Numbered from the stretch's first letter, positions 36,227 through 44,964 are shown. The stretch: DNA of 64,000 bases from Paludibacterium paludis (GCF_018802605.1 NZ_CP069161.1:434001-498000); one strand, 5' to 3'. Notes: generated from the sequence alone by a model not told the origin. Numbers and translations: made by a program.

Positions 36227-37384
36227 TTACTGGGCCTTGCCGGCGCCGTTTTCAGCCAGCAGCTTGGCGATCATCGCATCGACCGGAGCCAGATCCCGGT
36301 TGGCGGTGGCGGAAACCTGGGCCGACCGGGGACTGGTGCCGTCCGCCAATGTCTTGCCGTTTTGATCGCGTGTGTCGATTTCCACCGCCATCGACAGGCC
36401 GACGCGCAACGGATGGGTTTTCAGTTCGGCGGGATCAAGCTCGATCCGCACCGGCAGACGCTGCACGACCTTGATCCAGTTGCCCGTGGCATTCTGGGCC
36501 GGCAGCAGCGAGAACGCGCTGCCCGTGCCGGCGGAAAGACCGGCGACCTTGCCGTGATAGCTGACCTTGCTGCCGTACTGATCGGCCGTGAGCGTCACCG
36601 GTTGGCCGATACGGATATGGGCGAGCTGGACTTCCTTGAAATTGGCGTCGACCCAGACCGATTCGAGCGGCACGATCGCCATCAGCGGGGAACCGGCGGC
36701 GATATGCTGGCCGGCCTGAACGCTGCGGCGCGATACAAAGCCGCTGGCCGGTGCCTTGATGCGGGTCCGTTCGTTGGCGAGCCAGGCCTCCTTGAGCCGC
36801 GCGGCGGCGCGCAGCACGGCGGGGTGGGTGGCGACACTGTCTCCTCCGATCAGCGCCGCAGTTGCCTTGCGTTGCTCACGGGCGGCGTCCAGCGCCGCGC
36901 TGGCGGCCGCTACCGCATCCTTGGCGTGGGCCAGTTCTTCGGTCGAAATGGCGTCCGTGCCGGCAAGCGTGCTGCGCCGGGCGAGGTCGCTTTTCGCCTT
37001 GGCCAGTTCCGCTTCGCGCAGGGCGGTCTGAGCGGCCTCGCGCTGTCCGTTGTCCATCAACTGGCGGGTTTGCCGCACCGCGTCGATGAAATCGCTTCTG
37101 GCGCGTTCGAACGCCAGCCGGGTATCGTTGCCGTCCAGTTCCACCAGCGTTTGTCCCGCGCTGACCCGGTCGGTGTCGTCGGCCCTGACGGCGGTGACCG
37201 TGCCGGAGATTTCCGGGGTCAGCTGCATCAGGTGGCCCGCCACGTAGGCGTCGTCCGTGGTTTCCTGATGGCGCAGCACCAGCGCCCACCATGCGCCGTA
37301 ACCGATAGCGGCGATGGCGAACAGGGTGGAGGCGATGATCAGATTGCGTTTGCGGCCTTTGGCCTTTTTCAGTTGGGCATCCAT
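36227..37384 (-). CDS. emrA: EmrA-type membrane fusion protein
   Basis: A 385-residue HlyD-family adaptor. One N-terminal membrane span ('RNLIIASTLFAIAAIGYGAW') is followed by a biotinyl-lipoyl half motif ('TTDDAYVAGHLMQLTPEISG' with 'VSAGQTLVELDGND'), a long coiled-coil hairpin (about 95-215), the second lipoyl half ('RTRIKAPASGFVSRRSVQAG') and a beta-barrel region. It links the EmrB pump to the outer membrane factor encoded just upstream. ATG 37382-37384 follows the NodT-like gene after 4 nt. Confidence 0.94.
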   Translation of the reverse strand: MDAQLKKAKGRKRNLIIASTLFAIAAIGYGAWWALVLRHQETTDDAYVAGHLMQLTPEISGTVTAVRADDTDRVSAGQTLVELDGNDTRLAFERARSDFIDAVRQTRQLMDNGQREAAQTALREAELAKAKSDLARRSTLAGTDAISTEELAHAKDAVAAASAALDAAREQRKATAALIGGDSVATHPAVLRAAARLKEAWLANERTRIKAPASGFVSRRSVQAGQHIAAGSPLMAIVPLESVWVDANFKEVQLAHIRIGQPVTLTADQYGSKVSYHGKVAGLSAGTGSAFSLLPAQNATGNWIKVVQRLPVRIELDPAELKTHPLRVGLSMAVEIDTRDQNGKTLADGTSPRSAQVSATANRDLAPVDAMIAKLLAENGAGKAQ

Positions 37385-37388
37385 GATA

Positions 37389-38813
37389 TTAGTGCTGTCC
37401 TTGTGACGGAGCGCGGGTGGCGAATCCGCCCCCCAGCGCCGTGTGCAGATCGGCCTGCGCCAGGCGGGCAAGCGCGATGGCGTCGGTGTGGCGGCTGGCC
37501 TGTTCCAGTTCGGTGTCGATGGCGTCAAGCAGGGCGAGCCGGTTGCTGAGGCCGGCTTTGAACCGCGCTTGGGCGGCGTTCCGGGTCTGGCGGGCGCTCT
37601 GCAGCGCCTGGGCGGTTTCCGTGAGGCGACGCTCGGCGGTATCGGTCTGCGACAGGGCATCGGCCGCTTCCTTGAGCGCGGCGAGCACCGTGCGGTTGTA
37701 GGAGGCGATCGCCATGTCACGGCCGGCTTCTTCGCGGGCGAGGTTGGACTTCAATTCACCCGAATGGAAAATCGGCAAGGTCAGCGCGGGCGTGACACCC
37801 ATGGTGCGGGCGTCGCCTTTCATCCAGGTTCCGGTTTCCAGCGACGAAAGACCGATGAAAGCGGTCAGCGACAGATCCGGATAGAACGCGGCCCGCGCGG
37901 CCTGTGTCGCGGCGCCGGCCGCTTCCACCTCGGCCTTGCGCGCCAGGATATCGGGCCTGCGGCCGAGCAGATTGGCGGTCAGGCCCGCTCGGGGCAGCGC
38001 GGGAGGCGCCAGTGGCGCGGCCGCGGTCATGCCATCGAGCGCGCCGGGCGGCTTGCCCGCGAGCTCGGCCAGCGCATGGCGGGCGGTATTCATCTCGTGG
38101 GACAGGTCGTTGGCCTGCTGCTCGAACTGAGAGCGCGCGGTCGCCAGGGTGGCCAGGGCATCCGCGCTGACGAGTCCCGCCCGTACGCGGTCCCGTGTCA
38201 GATCCTGGCGTTGGCGCAGCGTCTGCAGCCGTTCATCGATCAGGGTGCGGCGTGTCTGGAGGCGTTGCAGGGCGGTGTACTGGGCGACCACCGCGCGCGC
38301 AATCGCCCGTCTGGCCTCGGCGGTGTCCAGTTGCGCCGCCCGGGCCTTGCCCAGCGCCGCGTCCAGCTCGGCGCGGCGGCGGCCCCACAGGTCCAGATCC
38401 CAGCTGCCCTTGAGCGCCAGCGAGTAGGTTGTGAAATAGTTGTTGCCAATCGGTTCGGGGAGCAGGCCGTAGCGCGAATAGCGCTGGCGGTCGGCTGAGA
38501 CCCCCGCGTCGATTTTCGGGCCTTCGTCGCTGCGCGCGATGCCCGCTTCGGCGCGGGCACGATCAAGACGGGCCAGCGCCATGTCGAGTGTCGGGGAGTG
38601 CTCGAAGGCATCCCGGACCAGCGCGTTCAGTTGCGGATCGTTCAGGGTTGTCCACCAGCTTTCCGTGGCGGGCAGGCCCGGGCTGTCCGCCAGGGACAGC
38701 GATCCGGCATCGAGCATGCCGGGGGAGCGGGAAGCCTTGTCCGGCGTGGCGCAGCCGGCGAGCAGGGCGCCCAGCAGGGCGAGGGGGAGGCCCTGCCTGA
38801 TCAGGCGTTTCAT
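37389..38813 (-). CDS. NodT/OprM-family outer-membrane efflux lipoprotein
   Basis: A 474-residue outer-membrane factor. The signal ends in a lipobox (LLAGC near residues 16-20), so it is a lipoprotein, typical of NodT/OprM. Two repeated halves of barrel plus coiled coil follow: 'RAGLVSADALATLATARSQF' and 'RFKAGLSNRLALLDAIDTEL' are the corresponding helices. ATG 38811-38813 has GGAGG 7 nt before it; an in-frame ATG 15 nt further upstream is less likely. First gene of the pump operon and preceded by a MarR-type palindrome. Confidence 0.92.
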   Translation of the reverse strand: MKRLIRQGLPLALLGALLAGCATPDKASRSPGMLDAGSLSLADSPGLPATESWWTTLNDPQLNALVRDAFEHSPTLDMALARLDRARAEAGIARSDEGPKIDAGVSADRQRYSRYGLLPEPIGNNYFTTYSLALKGSWDLDLWGRRRAELDAALGKARAAQLDTAEARRAIARAVVAQYTALQRLQTRRTLIDERLQTLRQRQDLTRDRVRAGLVSADALATLATARSQFEQQANDLSHEMNTARHALAELAGKPPGALDGMTAAAPLAPPALPRAGLTANLLGRRPDILARKAEVEAAGAATQAARAAFYPDLSLTAFIGLSSLETGTWMKGDARTMGVTPALTLPIFHSGELKSNLAREEAGRDMAIASYNRTVLAALKEAADALSQTDTAERRLTETAQALQSARQTRNAAQARFKAGLSNRLALLDAIDTELEQASRHTDAIALARLAQADLHTALGGGFATRAPSQGQH

Positions 38814-38852
38814 GATGATTGCCTCCATGATCGTTCAAGTTTGTTTTCGAAT

Positions 38853-38868
38853 AATAACCGTGGTTACT
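38853..38868. promoter_or_regulatory. MarR-type operator before the efflux operon
   Basis: AATAACCGTGGTTACT: a dyad whose complement (AGTAACCACGGTTATT) matches the palindrome before the marR gene (AGTAACATGAGTTACT) in the outer bases. It lies 40 nt before the NodT-like start, between marR and the pump genes. Confidence 0.65.
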
Positions 38869-38875
38869 ATAAGGG

Positions 38876-38903
38876 TAAAAAAAACCGGCGGGTTCATCCG
38901 CCG
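38876..38903 (-). terminator. Terminator of the marR gene
   Basis: CGGCGG / CCGCCG stem (38886-38891 and 38898-38903) with a 6-nt loop that contains the stop codon, followed on the minus strand by eight T. It separates marR from the pump operon, so the second operator-promoter is needed there. Confidence 0.85.
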
Positions 38904-39388
38904 ATCGAGGTCAGCAGTTTGCGCATCAGTCGTTCCATTTCCAGCTTTTCCTCGGAGGAGTAGTCTTCCCACAGCCGTTTTTGAGCATCGCGGGAAATCG
39001 GCAGCAACGTCTCGATGAAGGCAATGCCCTGCTTCGTCAGACGCAGTACGATCTTGCGCCGGTCATCCGGACAGGCGATGCGCTCGACCCAGCCATGACG
39101 GACCATCTCGTCCGACACCCGGGTCGCATTGGTGCGCGAGGAGTCGAGCATGTCGCTCAGATCGGATGGGTTGAGCGAACCGTCCTCGGAGGCATACATG
39201 CCCAGCAGGGACATCCAGACCGTCTCGTTGATGCCCCATGGTTTGAGCGCCTCGTTCAGATGGCAGCTCAGCCGCTGCTGCAAATGCAGGGTCAGCCGGG
39301 TGAGCAGGACTTCCTGGCGGGGAACGCCGGGAAAGCGCCGGTCGATGCGCTCGATGGCGTCTTCGAGAATTTGGAAGGATTTGTTCAT
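38894..39388 (-). CDS. MarR/EmrR-family repressor
   Basis: A 164-residue MarR-type regulator, close in architecture to EmrR (MprA). Winged HTH at about residues 60-125 ('GSLNPSDLSDMLDSSRTNAT' and wing 'RIACPDDRRKIVLRLTKQG'). The N- and C-terminal helices form the dimer. It lies just before the NodT-EmrA-EmrB genes, with matching palindromes in front of itself and of the pump operon. Drug binding would release the repressor, as known for EmrR; ligands here unknown. Confidence 0.92.
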   Translation of the reverse strand: MNKSFQILEDAIERIDRRFPGVPRQEVLLTRLTLHLQQRLSCHLNEALKPWGINETVWMSLLGMYASEDGSLNPSDLSDMLDSSRTNATRVSDEMVRHGWVERIACPDDRRKIVLRLTKQGIAFIETLLPISRDAQKRLWEDYSSEEKLEMERLMRKLLTSIGG

Positions 39389-39399
39389 CTCGGCATTTT

Positions 39400-39415
39400 A
39401 GTAACATGAGTTACT
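39400..39415. promoter_or_regulatory. MarR autoregulatory operator
   Basis: AGTAACATGAGTTACT: a perfect 6-bp dyad (AGTAAC / GTTACT) with a 4-nt centre, ending 12 nt before the marR start codon. Confidence 0.75.
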
Positions 39416-39443
39416 ATGAGTCAATGAACAATTGATGACGTGA

Positions 39444-39794
39444 TTAATCCGCCAGCAGTTGCAATACGTTTTCCGGCGGGCGGCCGATCACGGCGGCGCG
39501 ATCGGTCACGGCGATGGGGCGCTCGATCAGGCGGGGGTGCTGGATCATGGCGGCGATCAGGTGGCGGCGCTCCAGTGTTACGTCGTCAAGGTGCAGGGCG
39601 GCGTATTCTTCCTCCTTGCGACGCATCAGATCGCGCGGCTCAATGCCGAGCAAGTCCAGGATACGTCCGAGTTCCGCCTCGTCGGGCGGCGTCTTCAGAT
39701 AGTCGACAACTTGCAGCGGCGCTCTCGCGTCCTCGAGCAAACGCAATGCTTCTCGCGATTTCGAGCAGCGCGGATTGTGATAAAAACGGATCAT
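39444..39794 (-). CDS. ArsC/YfgD-family arsenate-reductase-like protein
   Basis: A 116-residue thioredoxin-fold protein. The catalytic Cys is in 'YHNPRCSKSREALRLLED' (residue 9 or so), with 'QVVDYLKTPPDEAEL' and the Arg-containing 'HPRLIERPIAVTD' near residue 90. This is the glutaredoxin-dependent ArsC layout. There are no other ars genes nearby, so a YfgD-type general role is at least as likely as arsenate reduction. ATG 39792-39794 was chosen because it starts the first strand. Confidence 0.85.
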   Translation of the reverse strand: MIRFYHNPRCSKSREALRLLEDARAPLQVVDYLKTPPDEAELGRILDLLGIEPRDLMRRKEEEYAALHLDDVTLERRHLIAAMIQHPRLIERPIAVTDRAAVIGRPPENVLQLLAD

Positions 39795-39910
39795 GGCAGC
39801 GTTCTGGTACGGTGGGTTGGGACGATCAGTGTCGCGTGCCCGCAACGATTTTGCAACCAGCGCATGACAAAGCTATGATGAGCACCCGTCACCATCCGGC
39901 TGTTTTTTCC

Positions 39911-41119
39911 ATGTCCGCCACCCCATCCCGCCATTCCATGCGGCTGGCCTTTCTTTTGGCCGCGCTGTCGACCATAGGACCGTTCTCGATCGATACCTTC
40001 CTGCCGGCCATGCCGGCCATCGGCGCCGCGCTGCAGGTGTCGCCGATGCAGATGCAGCAGGCGTTGTCGGTTTACCTGCTGTGTTTCTCGGTGATGATGC
40101 TCTGGCACGGCCCGGTGTCGGATGCCGTGGGCCGACGGCCGGTGCTGCTGGTGACGTGCTTTCTTTTCGGGGTGGCCTCGCTCGGATGCGCGCTGGCCAC
40201 GTCCTTGCCGCAACTCTTGCTGTTCAGGGCGTTGCAGGGGCTGTGCGGCGGAGCCGGCGGCGTGGTCGGCCGGGCCATTATCCGCGACTCGTTCGACGGT
40301 GTGGCGGCCCAGAAACTGATGTCGCATGTGACCATGCTGTTTTCCCTGTCGCCGGCCATCGCGCCGGTGGTGGGCGGTTTTCTGTTCGGCCATTTCGGCT
40401 GGCACTCGATCTTCCTGTTCATGGCCGCGGTAGGATTCTTCCTGTTTCTGTTCACACTCCTCGGTTTTACCGAATCGCACCCCGCCCAGCGGCGCCAGAA
40501 ACTCGATGCGGCGGGATTGGCGTCCAATTACTGGATCATCGGTCGGCAACCGCGTTTCTTGCTGCTCACAGCGGCCATCGCCTTCAATTTCGCCGGTTTT
40601 TTCCTGTATATCCCGTCCGCGCCGGTATTCGTGATGCGCCATCTGGGGCTCGCGCACGACCAGTTCCTCTGGCTGTTCGGCCCTTCCGTGTGCGGCATCA
40701 TGACCGGCGCTTATTGGTCGGGGCGAATGGCTGGGCGGCGCTCGGCGCGCCAGATCGTTTCCCTGGGGTACGCGCTGATGGCGTTCGGCGCGCTCTTCAA
40801 TGTGCTGCACGCCGGCTTCATGGCGCCCTCGCTGCCGTGGAGCGTGCTGCCGTTGATGATTTACAACACGGGAATGTCGCTCGCCTCGCCATCCATCATG
40901 ATCGGTCTGATGGACCAGTTTCCTTCCTTGCGCGGCACGGCTTCGTCGCTGCAAGGCTTCAGCCAGACATTGCTGTCCAGCCTTGTCGCCGGCCTGTTCG
41001 CGCCGTTGCTGTGGGACAGTCCGTTGACTCTGGCGCTGGGGATGTCTGGCTTTCTGTTGTTCGGTTTTCTTTCCCACACGGCCTATCGCCGGTTGGCGAG
41101 TCCCGCCGCCGGCTTCTGA
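39911..41119 (+). CDS. Bcr/CflA-family MFS drug exporter
   Basis: A 402-residue, 12-segment major facilitator. 'TIGPFSIDTFLPAMPAIGAA' is the Bcr/CflA TM1 block, 'GPVSDAVGRRPVLLVTCFLF' is motif A, and 'RALQGLCGGAGGVVGRAI' with 'SPAIAPVVGGFLFGHFGWHS' is motif C. Members export bicyclomycin, chloramphenicol or sulfonamides. The start is uncertain: ATG 39911 fits the family length; ATG 39875 or 39878 would add 11-12 residues and none has a clear ribosome binding site. Confidence 0.9.
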   Translation: MSATPSRHSMRLAFLLAALSTIGPFSIDTFLPAMPAIGAALQVSPMQMQQALSVYLLCFSVMMLWHGPVSDAVGRRPVLLVTCFLFGVASLGCALATSLPQLLLFRALQGLCGGAGGVVGRAIIRDSFDGVAAQKLMSHVTMLFSLSPAIAPVVGGFLFGHFGWHSIFLFMAAVGFFLFLFTLLGFTESHPAQRRQKLDAAGLASNYWIIGRQPRFLLLTAAIAFNFAGFFLYIPSAPVFVMRHLGLAHDQFLWLFGPSVCGIMTGAYWSGRMAGRRSARQIVSLGYALMAFGALFNVLHAGFMAPSLPWSVLPLMIYNTGMSLASPSIMIGLMDQFPSLRGTASSLQGFSQTLLSSLVAGLFAPLLWDSPLTLALGMSGFLLFGFLSHTAYRRLASPAAGF

Positions 41120-41153
41120 TTCGAGCCTGTTCGGGCTTGCCGCGAATACGAAC

Positions 41154-41172
41154 TTCAACGATAATCATTCTC
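41154..41172. promoter_or_regulatory. Fur box before the ftr operon
   Basis: The 19-mer TTCAACGATAATCATTCTC matches 14 of 19 positions of the E. coli Fur consensus (core GATAATCATT intact). It lies 77 nt before the iron-uptake operon, which fits iron repression. Confidence 0.65.
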
Positions 41173-41248
41173 ACCACCCGGCAAGTCGGACCGAATAACG
41201 TCAATGTTTGCAGGTTTCGCCATGCGCGGAACCCAGTAAGGAACTCGA

Positions 41249-41791
41249 ATGCGCAACACCTTGAAACTGGCCGTCGCCTCGCTCGCCCTGACGGCCTCCG
41301 CTGTCGCTCTCGCCAAGGAATACCCCGTCGGCAAACCGCAAATCCGCAATGGCATGGAAATCGCCGCCGTCTATCTGCAACCGGTGAAAATGGAACCGGA
41401 TGGCATGATGCGCAAGGCCGAAGACTCCGATGTCCATTTCGAGGCCGACATCCATGCCGCCAAGGGCAACGTCAACGGTTTCCCCGAGGGCGAATGGATT
41501 CCCTACCTCGAGATCAAGTACGAAATCACCAAGATCGGCACCAAGGACGTCATCAAGGGCGACTACATGCCGATGGTGGCCAGCGACGGTCCCCACTATG
41601 GCGACAACGTGAAGCTGAAGGGCCCGGGCAAGTACCGCGTGAAGTACACCATTTCGCCGCCGGGCTCCAATCCGCACAGCCATTTCGGTCGTCACACCGA
41701 CAAGGAAACCGGTGTTGCTCCGTGGTTCAAGCCGTTCGATGTCAGCTGGGAGTTCACCTACGCGGGCATCGGCAAGAAGGGCGGCTATTGA
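41249..41791 (+). CDS. ftrA: FtrA/P19-type periplasmic iron-binding protein
   Basis: A 180-residue protein with a signal peptide (cleaved near ALA-KE, residue 22). The mature part has the iron transporter (Tpd/P19) family layout: 'MEIAAVYLQPVKMEP' with Met and 'GSNPHSHFGRHTDKETG' with the copper/iron-binding His cluster. In Bordetella and Brucella FtrA binds Fe2+ and works with FtrB, the FtrC permease and FtrD. It is first of four co-directional genes; an 11-bp hairpin follows it. Confidence 0.93.
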   Translation: MRNTLKLAVASLALTASAVALAKEYPVGKPQIRNGMEIAAVYLQPVKMEPDGMMRKAEDSDVHFEADIHAAKGNVNGFPEGEWIPYLEIKYEITKIGTKDVIKGDYMPMVASDGPHYGDNVKLKGPGKYRVKYTISPPGSNPHSHFGRHTDKETGVAPWFKPFDVSWEFTYAGIGKKGGY

Positions 41792-41814
41792 TCGTCCGGT
41801 TGGCCGCTGAACAA

Positions 41815-41838
41815 AGCGCGTCCGGCACCGGACGCGCT
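41815..41838 (+). terminator. Intra-operon hairpin between ftrA and ftrB
   Basis: AGCGCGTCCGG / CCGGACGCGCT, an 11-bp perfect stem with a CA loop, followed by GTTTCGCTTTG. The T-run is weak, so it could act as a leaky terminator or stabilise the ftrA message. Confidence 0.6.
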
Positions 41839-41864
41839 GTTTCGCTTTGTCGCGGGGATTTCGC

Positions 41865-42191
41865 ATGAAAACGTTACGACTCATCACCCTTCTGGCCTTG
41901 TTGCCGGCGCTGGCGCCGGCCGAAGACATGCCCACCTTCAAGCTGGAACTGAAGGACGGCGTACTCAACCCCTCCCGTCTCGTGGTGCCGGCCGACAAGC
42001 CGTTCCGGCTCGAAGTGAAGAATACCGGCAAAACACCGGCCGAGTTCGAGAGCCTGCAGTTGCGCAAGGAAAAGGTGCTGGCTCCGGGAGCCGAATCCGT
42101 GGTCGTGTTCCGCAAGATTTCCCCGGGTGAATACAAGTTTTACGACGAATTCCACATGAAGACGGCGCAAGGCGTGATCATCGCCAAGTAA
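41865..42191 (+). CDS. ftrB: FtrB-type periplasmic cupredoxin-like protein
   Basis: A 108-residue protein with a signal peptide (residues 1-18, 'LLALLPALAPAED') and a small cupredoxin-like domain: 'FKLELKDGVLNPSRLVVPAD' and 'LEVKNTGKTPAEFESLQLRK'. The classical Cys-His-His copper site is not evident; Glu and His residues ('DEFHMK') could bind metal, as in EfeO/FtrB-type domains. ATG 41865 starts the signal peptide. It is between ftrA and ftrC. Confidence 0.85.
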   Translation: MKTLRLITLLALLPALAPAEDMPTFKLELKDGVLNPSRLVVPADKPFRLEVKNTGKTPAEFESLQLRKEKVLAPGAESVVVFRKISPGEYKFYDEFHMKTAQGVIIAK

Positions 42192-42208
42192 GCGGGCAGG
42201 AGACCGAC

Positions 42209-43021
42209 ATGGGACAGGTTCTTTTCATCGTCTGGCGCGAAAGCGTCGAGGCGCTTCTGGTGATCGGCATTCTCAATGCCTGGATGAATCACAATCCCGA
42301 GGGCCGCGCGGGCCGGCCCTGGCTGTGGGGCGGTGTGATCGCGGGCTTCCTGGCCGCGGTGTTGCTGGCGATCGGGCTGTTCGAAGCCAGCGCGCTGATG
42401 AGCGAATGGCAGGATGTTTTCCAGACCGTCATGGTGCTGTCGGCCGCGGCGCTGATCGTGCACATGGTGCGCTGGATGCGCCTGCACGGACGCACGCTCA
42501 AGCGCGATATCGAATCGGGGCTGGCCGCCCAGGCCGAGCGCTCCAACTGGTGGGGCGTAAGCCTGCTCGCCGGTCTTGCCGTGGCGCGCGAGGGCAGCGA
42601 GACGGTGGTGTTCCTGTACGGCACGTTGTCGGCCGCCGACGGATCCACCCTGCTGTCGATGGCGGGGGCCGCGGCCATCGGTTTCATGCTGGCGCTGTTG
42701 ACTTTCTGGCTGCTCCAGCTTGGCGGCAAAGTGCTCAACTGGCGGTTGTTCTTCCGGGTGACGGAAATCATGTTGCTGCTGCTTGCCGGGGCGCTGCTGA
42801 TGTCCGGCGTGGACAAGCTCATCGAAATGGGGGTGCTGCCGGCTCTCGTCGATCCGGTGTGGGACAGTTCCTCGCTGCTTGACGACTCCACCGCTGCCGG
42901 AGGACTGGTCGCCTCGCTGACCGGCTACCGCGCCCACCCGGCGCTGACCGGACTTCTGAGCTACGCCCTGTTCTGGCTGGGTGTCTGGTTCATGATGTAC
43001 CGGGAGTCCCGGAGGTCCTGA
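42209..43021 (+). CDS. ftrC: FtrC, FTR1-type iron permease
   Basis: A 270-residue, seven-segment FTR1/OFeT-family permease. The two essential REXXE motifs are present: 'WRESVEALL' near residue 10 and 'AREGSETVVF' near residue 128. In this family the motif pair lines the path for iron oxidised at the membrane surface. It overlaps ftrD by 1 bp, consistent with translational coupling. Confidence 0.94.
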   Translation: MGQVLFIVWRESVEALLVIGILNAWMNHNPEGRAGRPWLWGGVIAGFLAAVLLAIGLFEASALMSEWQDVFQTVMVLSAAALIVHMVRWMRLHGRTLKRDIESGLAAQAERSNWWGVSLLAGLAVAREGSETVVFLYGTLSAADGSTLLSMAGAAAIGFMLALLTFWLLQLGGKVLNWRLFFRVTEIMLLLLAGALLMSGVDKLIEMGVLPALVDPVWDSSSLLDDSTAAGGLVASLTGYRAHPALTGLLSYALFWLGVWFMMYRESRRS

Positions 43022-44409
43022 TGCGAATGTTGCTTGCGCGGTGCGGCGATTGGCTCCGCGATCACGGCCCACTGCTGCGCAAGCTGCAGTGGGTTGTCGT
43101 TTTCATGTATCTGGGCTTGCTTGTCGTGCCGGCGGTCATGCCGCTGCCGCCCGACTCGGCGCGCATCCTCGACAACATCACGGTGTTCGCTCAGTTCGTG
43201 TTCTGGGGGATCTGGTGGCCATTCGTGCTGCTGAGCATGGTGTTGTTCGGACGGTTGTGGTGCGGCGTGCTCTGCCCCGAAGGGGCGATGACCGAGTGGG
43301 CCGCGCGCCGGGGACTCGGCCTGCCCATTCCGCGCTGGATGCGCTGGGGAGGCTGGCCGTTCGTGGCCTTCGCCTGTACCACCGTGTTCGGCCAGATGGT
43401 CAGCGTCTACCAGTACCCCAAGGCGGCGTTGCTGGTGCTGGGCGGGTCGACGGTCGCCGCCGTGATCATCGGTTTCCTGTATACCCGCGGCAAGCGCGCC
43501 TGGTGCCGTCACCTGTGTCCGGTCAACGGTGTGTTCGCGCTGCTGTCGAAACTCGCCCCGTTTCACTACCGGGTCGACGAGGCCGCCTGGAAGGCTTCCC
43601 TGTCCGATGCCTCGGGGCGCAAGGTGATTCCGGTCGTGGCCGTCGACTGCGCGCCGCTGATGCCGCTGCGTCACATGAAAGGCGCCGGTGGGTGCCACAT
43701 GTGCGGCCGCTGCAGCGGACACCGCGGCGCGATCAGCCTTGCGGCGCGCGCGCCGAACCGGGAGGTGGTCGAGGTTGCCGGCCGGGAGACCGATCCCTGG
43801 CAGAGCGCTCTCATCCTGTTCGGCCTGCTCGGCATCGCGCTGGGGGCGTTCCACTGGACGGTGAGCGACATTTTCATCGCCATGAAGCAAGCCAGCGCCG
43901 AATGGCTGGTCGAACGCGATATCCTCTGGCCGCTGGACGATGGTGCGCCCTGGTGGCTGCTGACACATTATCCCGAACACAACGACAGTTTCACCTGGCT
44001 GGATGGCGGAGTGCTGATCGCCTTCATCGGCGGTTTCGGCCTCGTGTCCGGGACACTGCTCTCCCTGCTTGTCGCGCTGGCGGCAAGGTTCGCCGGTCCG
44101 TGGGAAGCCCGCCGTTTCCATCATCTGGCGCAAAGCCTGATCCCGATGGCCGGCTGCAGCGTGTTTCTCGGCCTGTCCTCCTTGACCGTAACGCTGATCA
44201 AGGCCGAGGGTCTGCCGATCGGCTGGACCACCGATCTGCGGGCGGGGCTGCTTGGCGGTGCCGTCGTGTGGAGTCTGTGGCTTGCCGCGCGTATCCTGCG
44301 TCACGGCAAGAGCGGCTGGCGCGGCGTGCCGGCCATGCTGCCGATGATCGCCGCGCTCGGCTTGCTGGCGGCGTTTTGGTCGCTGCAGTTCGGTTGGATC
44401 GAGCTGTAA
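43021..44409 (+). CDS. ftrD: FtrD, polyferredoxin-like membrane protein
   Basis: A 462-residue membrane protein with about nine hydrophobic segments and NapH/FixG-like cysteine clusters: 'CGVLCPEG', 'WCRHLCPVNG' and 'GCHMCGRCSGH' (near 80-90, 160-165 and 220-230). These would bind [4Fe-4S]-type or related clusters. FtrD in Bordetella and Brucella is thought to accept the electron released when Fe2+ is oxidised during uptake. Last gene of the operon. Confidence 0.9.
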   Translation: MRMLLARCGDWLRDHGPLLRKLQWVVVFMYLGLLVVPAVMPLPPDSARILDNITVFAQFVFWGIWWPFVLLSMVLFGRLWCGVLCPEGAMTEWAARRGLGLPIPRWMRWGGWPFVAFACTTVFGQMVSVYQYPKAALLVLGGSTVAAVIIGFLYTRGKRAWCRHLCPVNGVFALLSKLAPFHYRVDEAAWKASLSDASGRKVIPVVAVDCAPLMPLRHMKGAGGCHMCGRCSGHRGAISLAARAPNREVVEVAGRETDPWQSALILFGLLGIALGAFHWTVSDIFIAMKQASAEWLVERDILWPLDDGAPWWLLTHYPEHNDSFTWLDGGVLIAFIGGFGLVSGTLLSLLVALAARFAGPWEARRFHHLAQSLIPMAGCSVFLGLSSLTVTLIKAEGLPIGWTTDLRAGLLGGAVVWSLWLAARILRHGKSGWRGVPAMLPMIAALGLLAAFWSLQFGWIEL

Positions 44410-44412
44410 GGC

Positions 44413-44895
44413 TCAGACCGCGATCTCGACCAGAGTGGGGGAGAGGACCCGGATCACGTCTTGCGGGTTGATGCCAATCAGAAAACCGCGTTTGCCGCCA
44501 TTGATGTAGATACGCTCGAGCGTGGCGATGCCCGCTTCCATGTAAACCGGCATGGGATGGCGGGTGCCGAACGGCGAGGTGCCGCCGACCTGATAGCCGC
44601 TGTGCCGGTCGGCGGTGGCCGGATCGCACGGTTCGATGTGCTTCGCGCCGATCCGGCGCGCGAGATTGCGGGTCGATACCTCCTTGTCGCCATGCATCAG
44701 AACGATCAGCGGCTTGCGGTTTTCGTCGTGCATGATCAGCGTCTTGATCACCACGTGTTCGTCGACCCCGAGTTCCCGCGCCGACACGCGCGTGCCGCCC
44801 TTGTCCTCGTAGTCGTACAGATGTTCGGTGAAGGCCACCCCGTGTTCGCGCAGGGTGCGGATGGCTTGGGTGACGGGGGTTCGTGTTTTTCCCAT
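44413..44895 (-). CDS. ybaK: YbaK-type Cys-tRNA(Pro) deacylase
   Basis: A 160-residue aminoacyl-tRNA editing protein. It has the YbaK blocks 'PVTQAIRTLREHGVAFTEHL', 'VIKTLIMHDENRKPLIVLMH' (catalytic Lys) and 'SGYQVGGTSPFGTRHPMPVY' (GxxSPxG substrate loop). YbaK hydrolyses Cys-tRNA(Pro) and other mischarged tRNAs in trans. ATG 44893-44895 was chosen; upstream in-frame codons lack a ribosome binding site. It is convergent with ftrD, 3 bp apart. Confidence 0.92.
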   Translation of the reverse strand: MGKTRTPVTQAIRTLREHGVAFTEHLYDYEDKGGTRVSARELGVDEHVVIKTLIMHDENRKPLIVLMHGDKEVSTRNLARRIGAKHIEPCDPATADRHSGYQVGGTSPFGTRHPMPVYMEAGIATLERIYINGGKRGFLIGINPQDVIRVLSPTLVEIAV

Positions 44896-44964
44896 GATGT
44901 GGTATGCCGGTAACGGTGAGTCAACCGCCAGCCTAACGGCCCGCGCCGCGGCTGGCAATGCCGG

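Noticed and set aside
34681..36474. 597-codon plus-strand frame opposite emrB/emrA
   Set aside because: Antisense to a clear DHA2 exporter, with typical GC-shadow composition.
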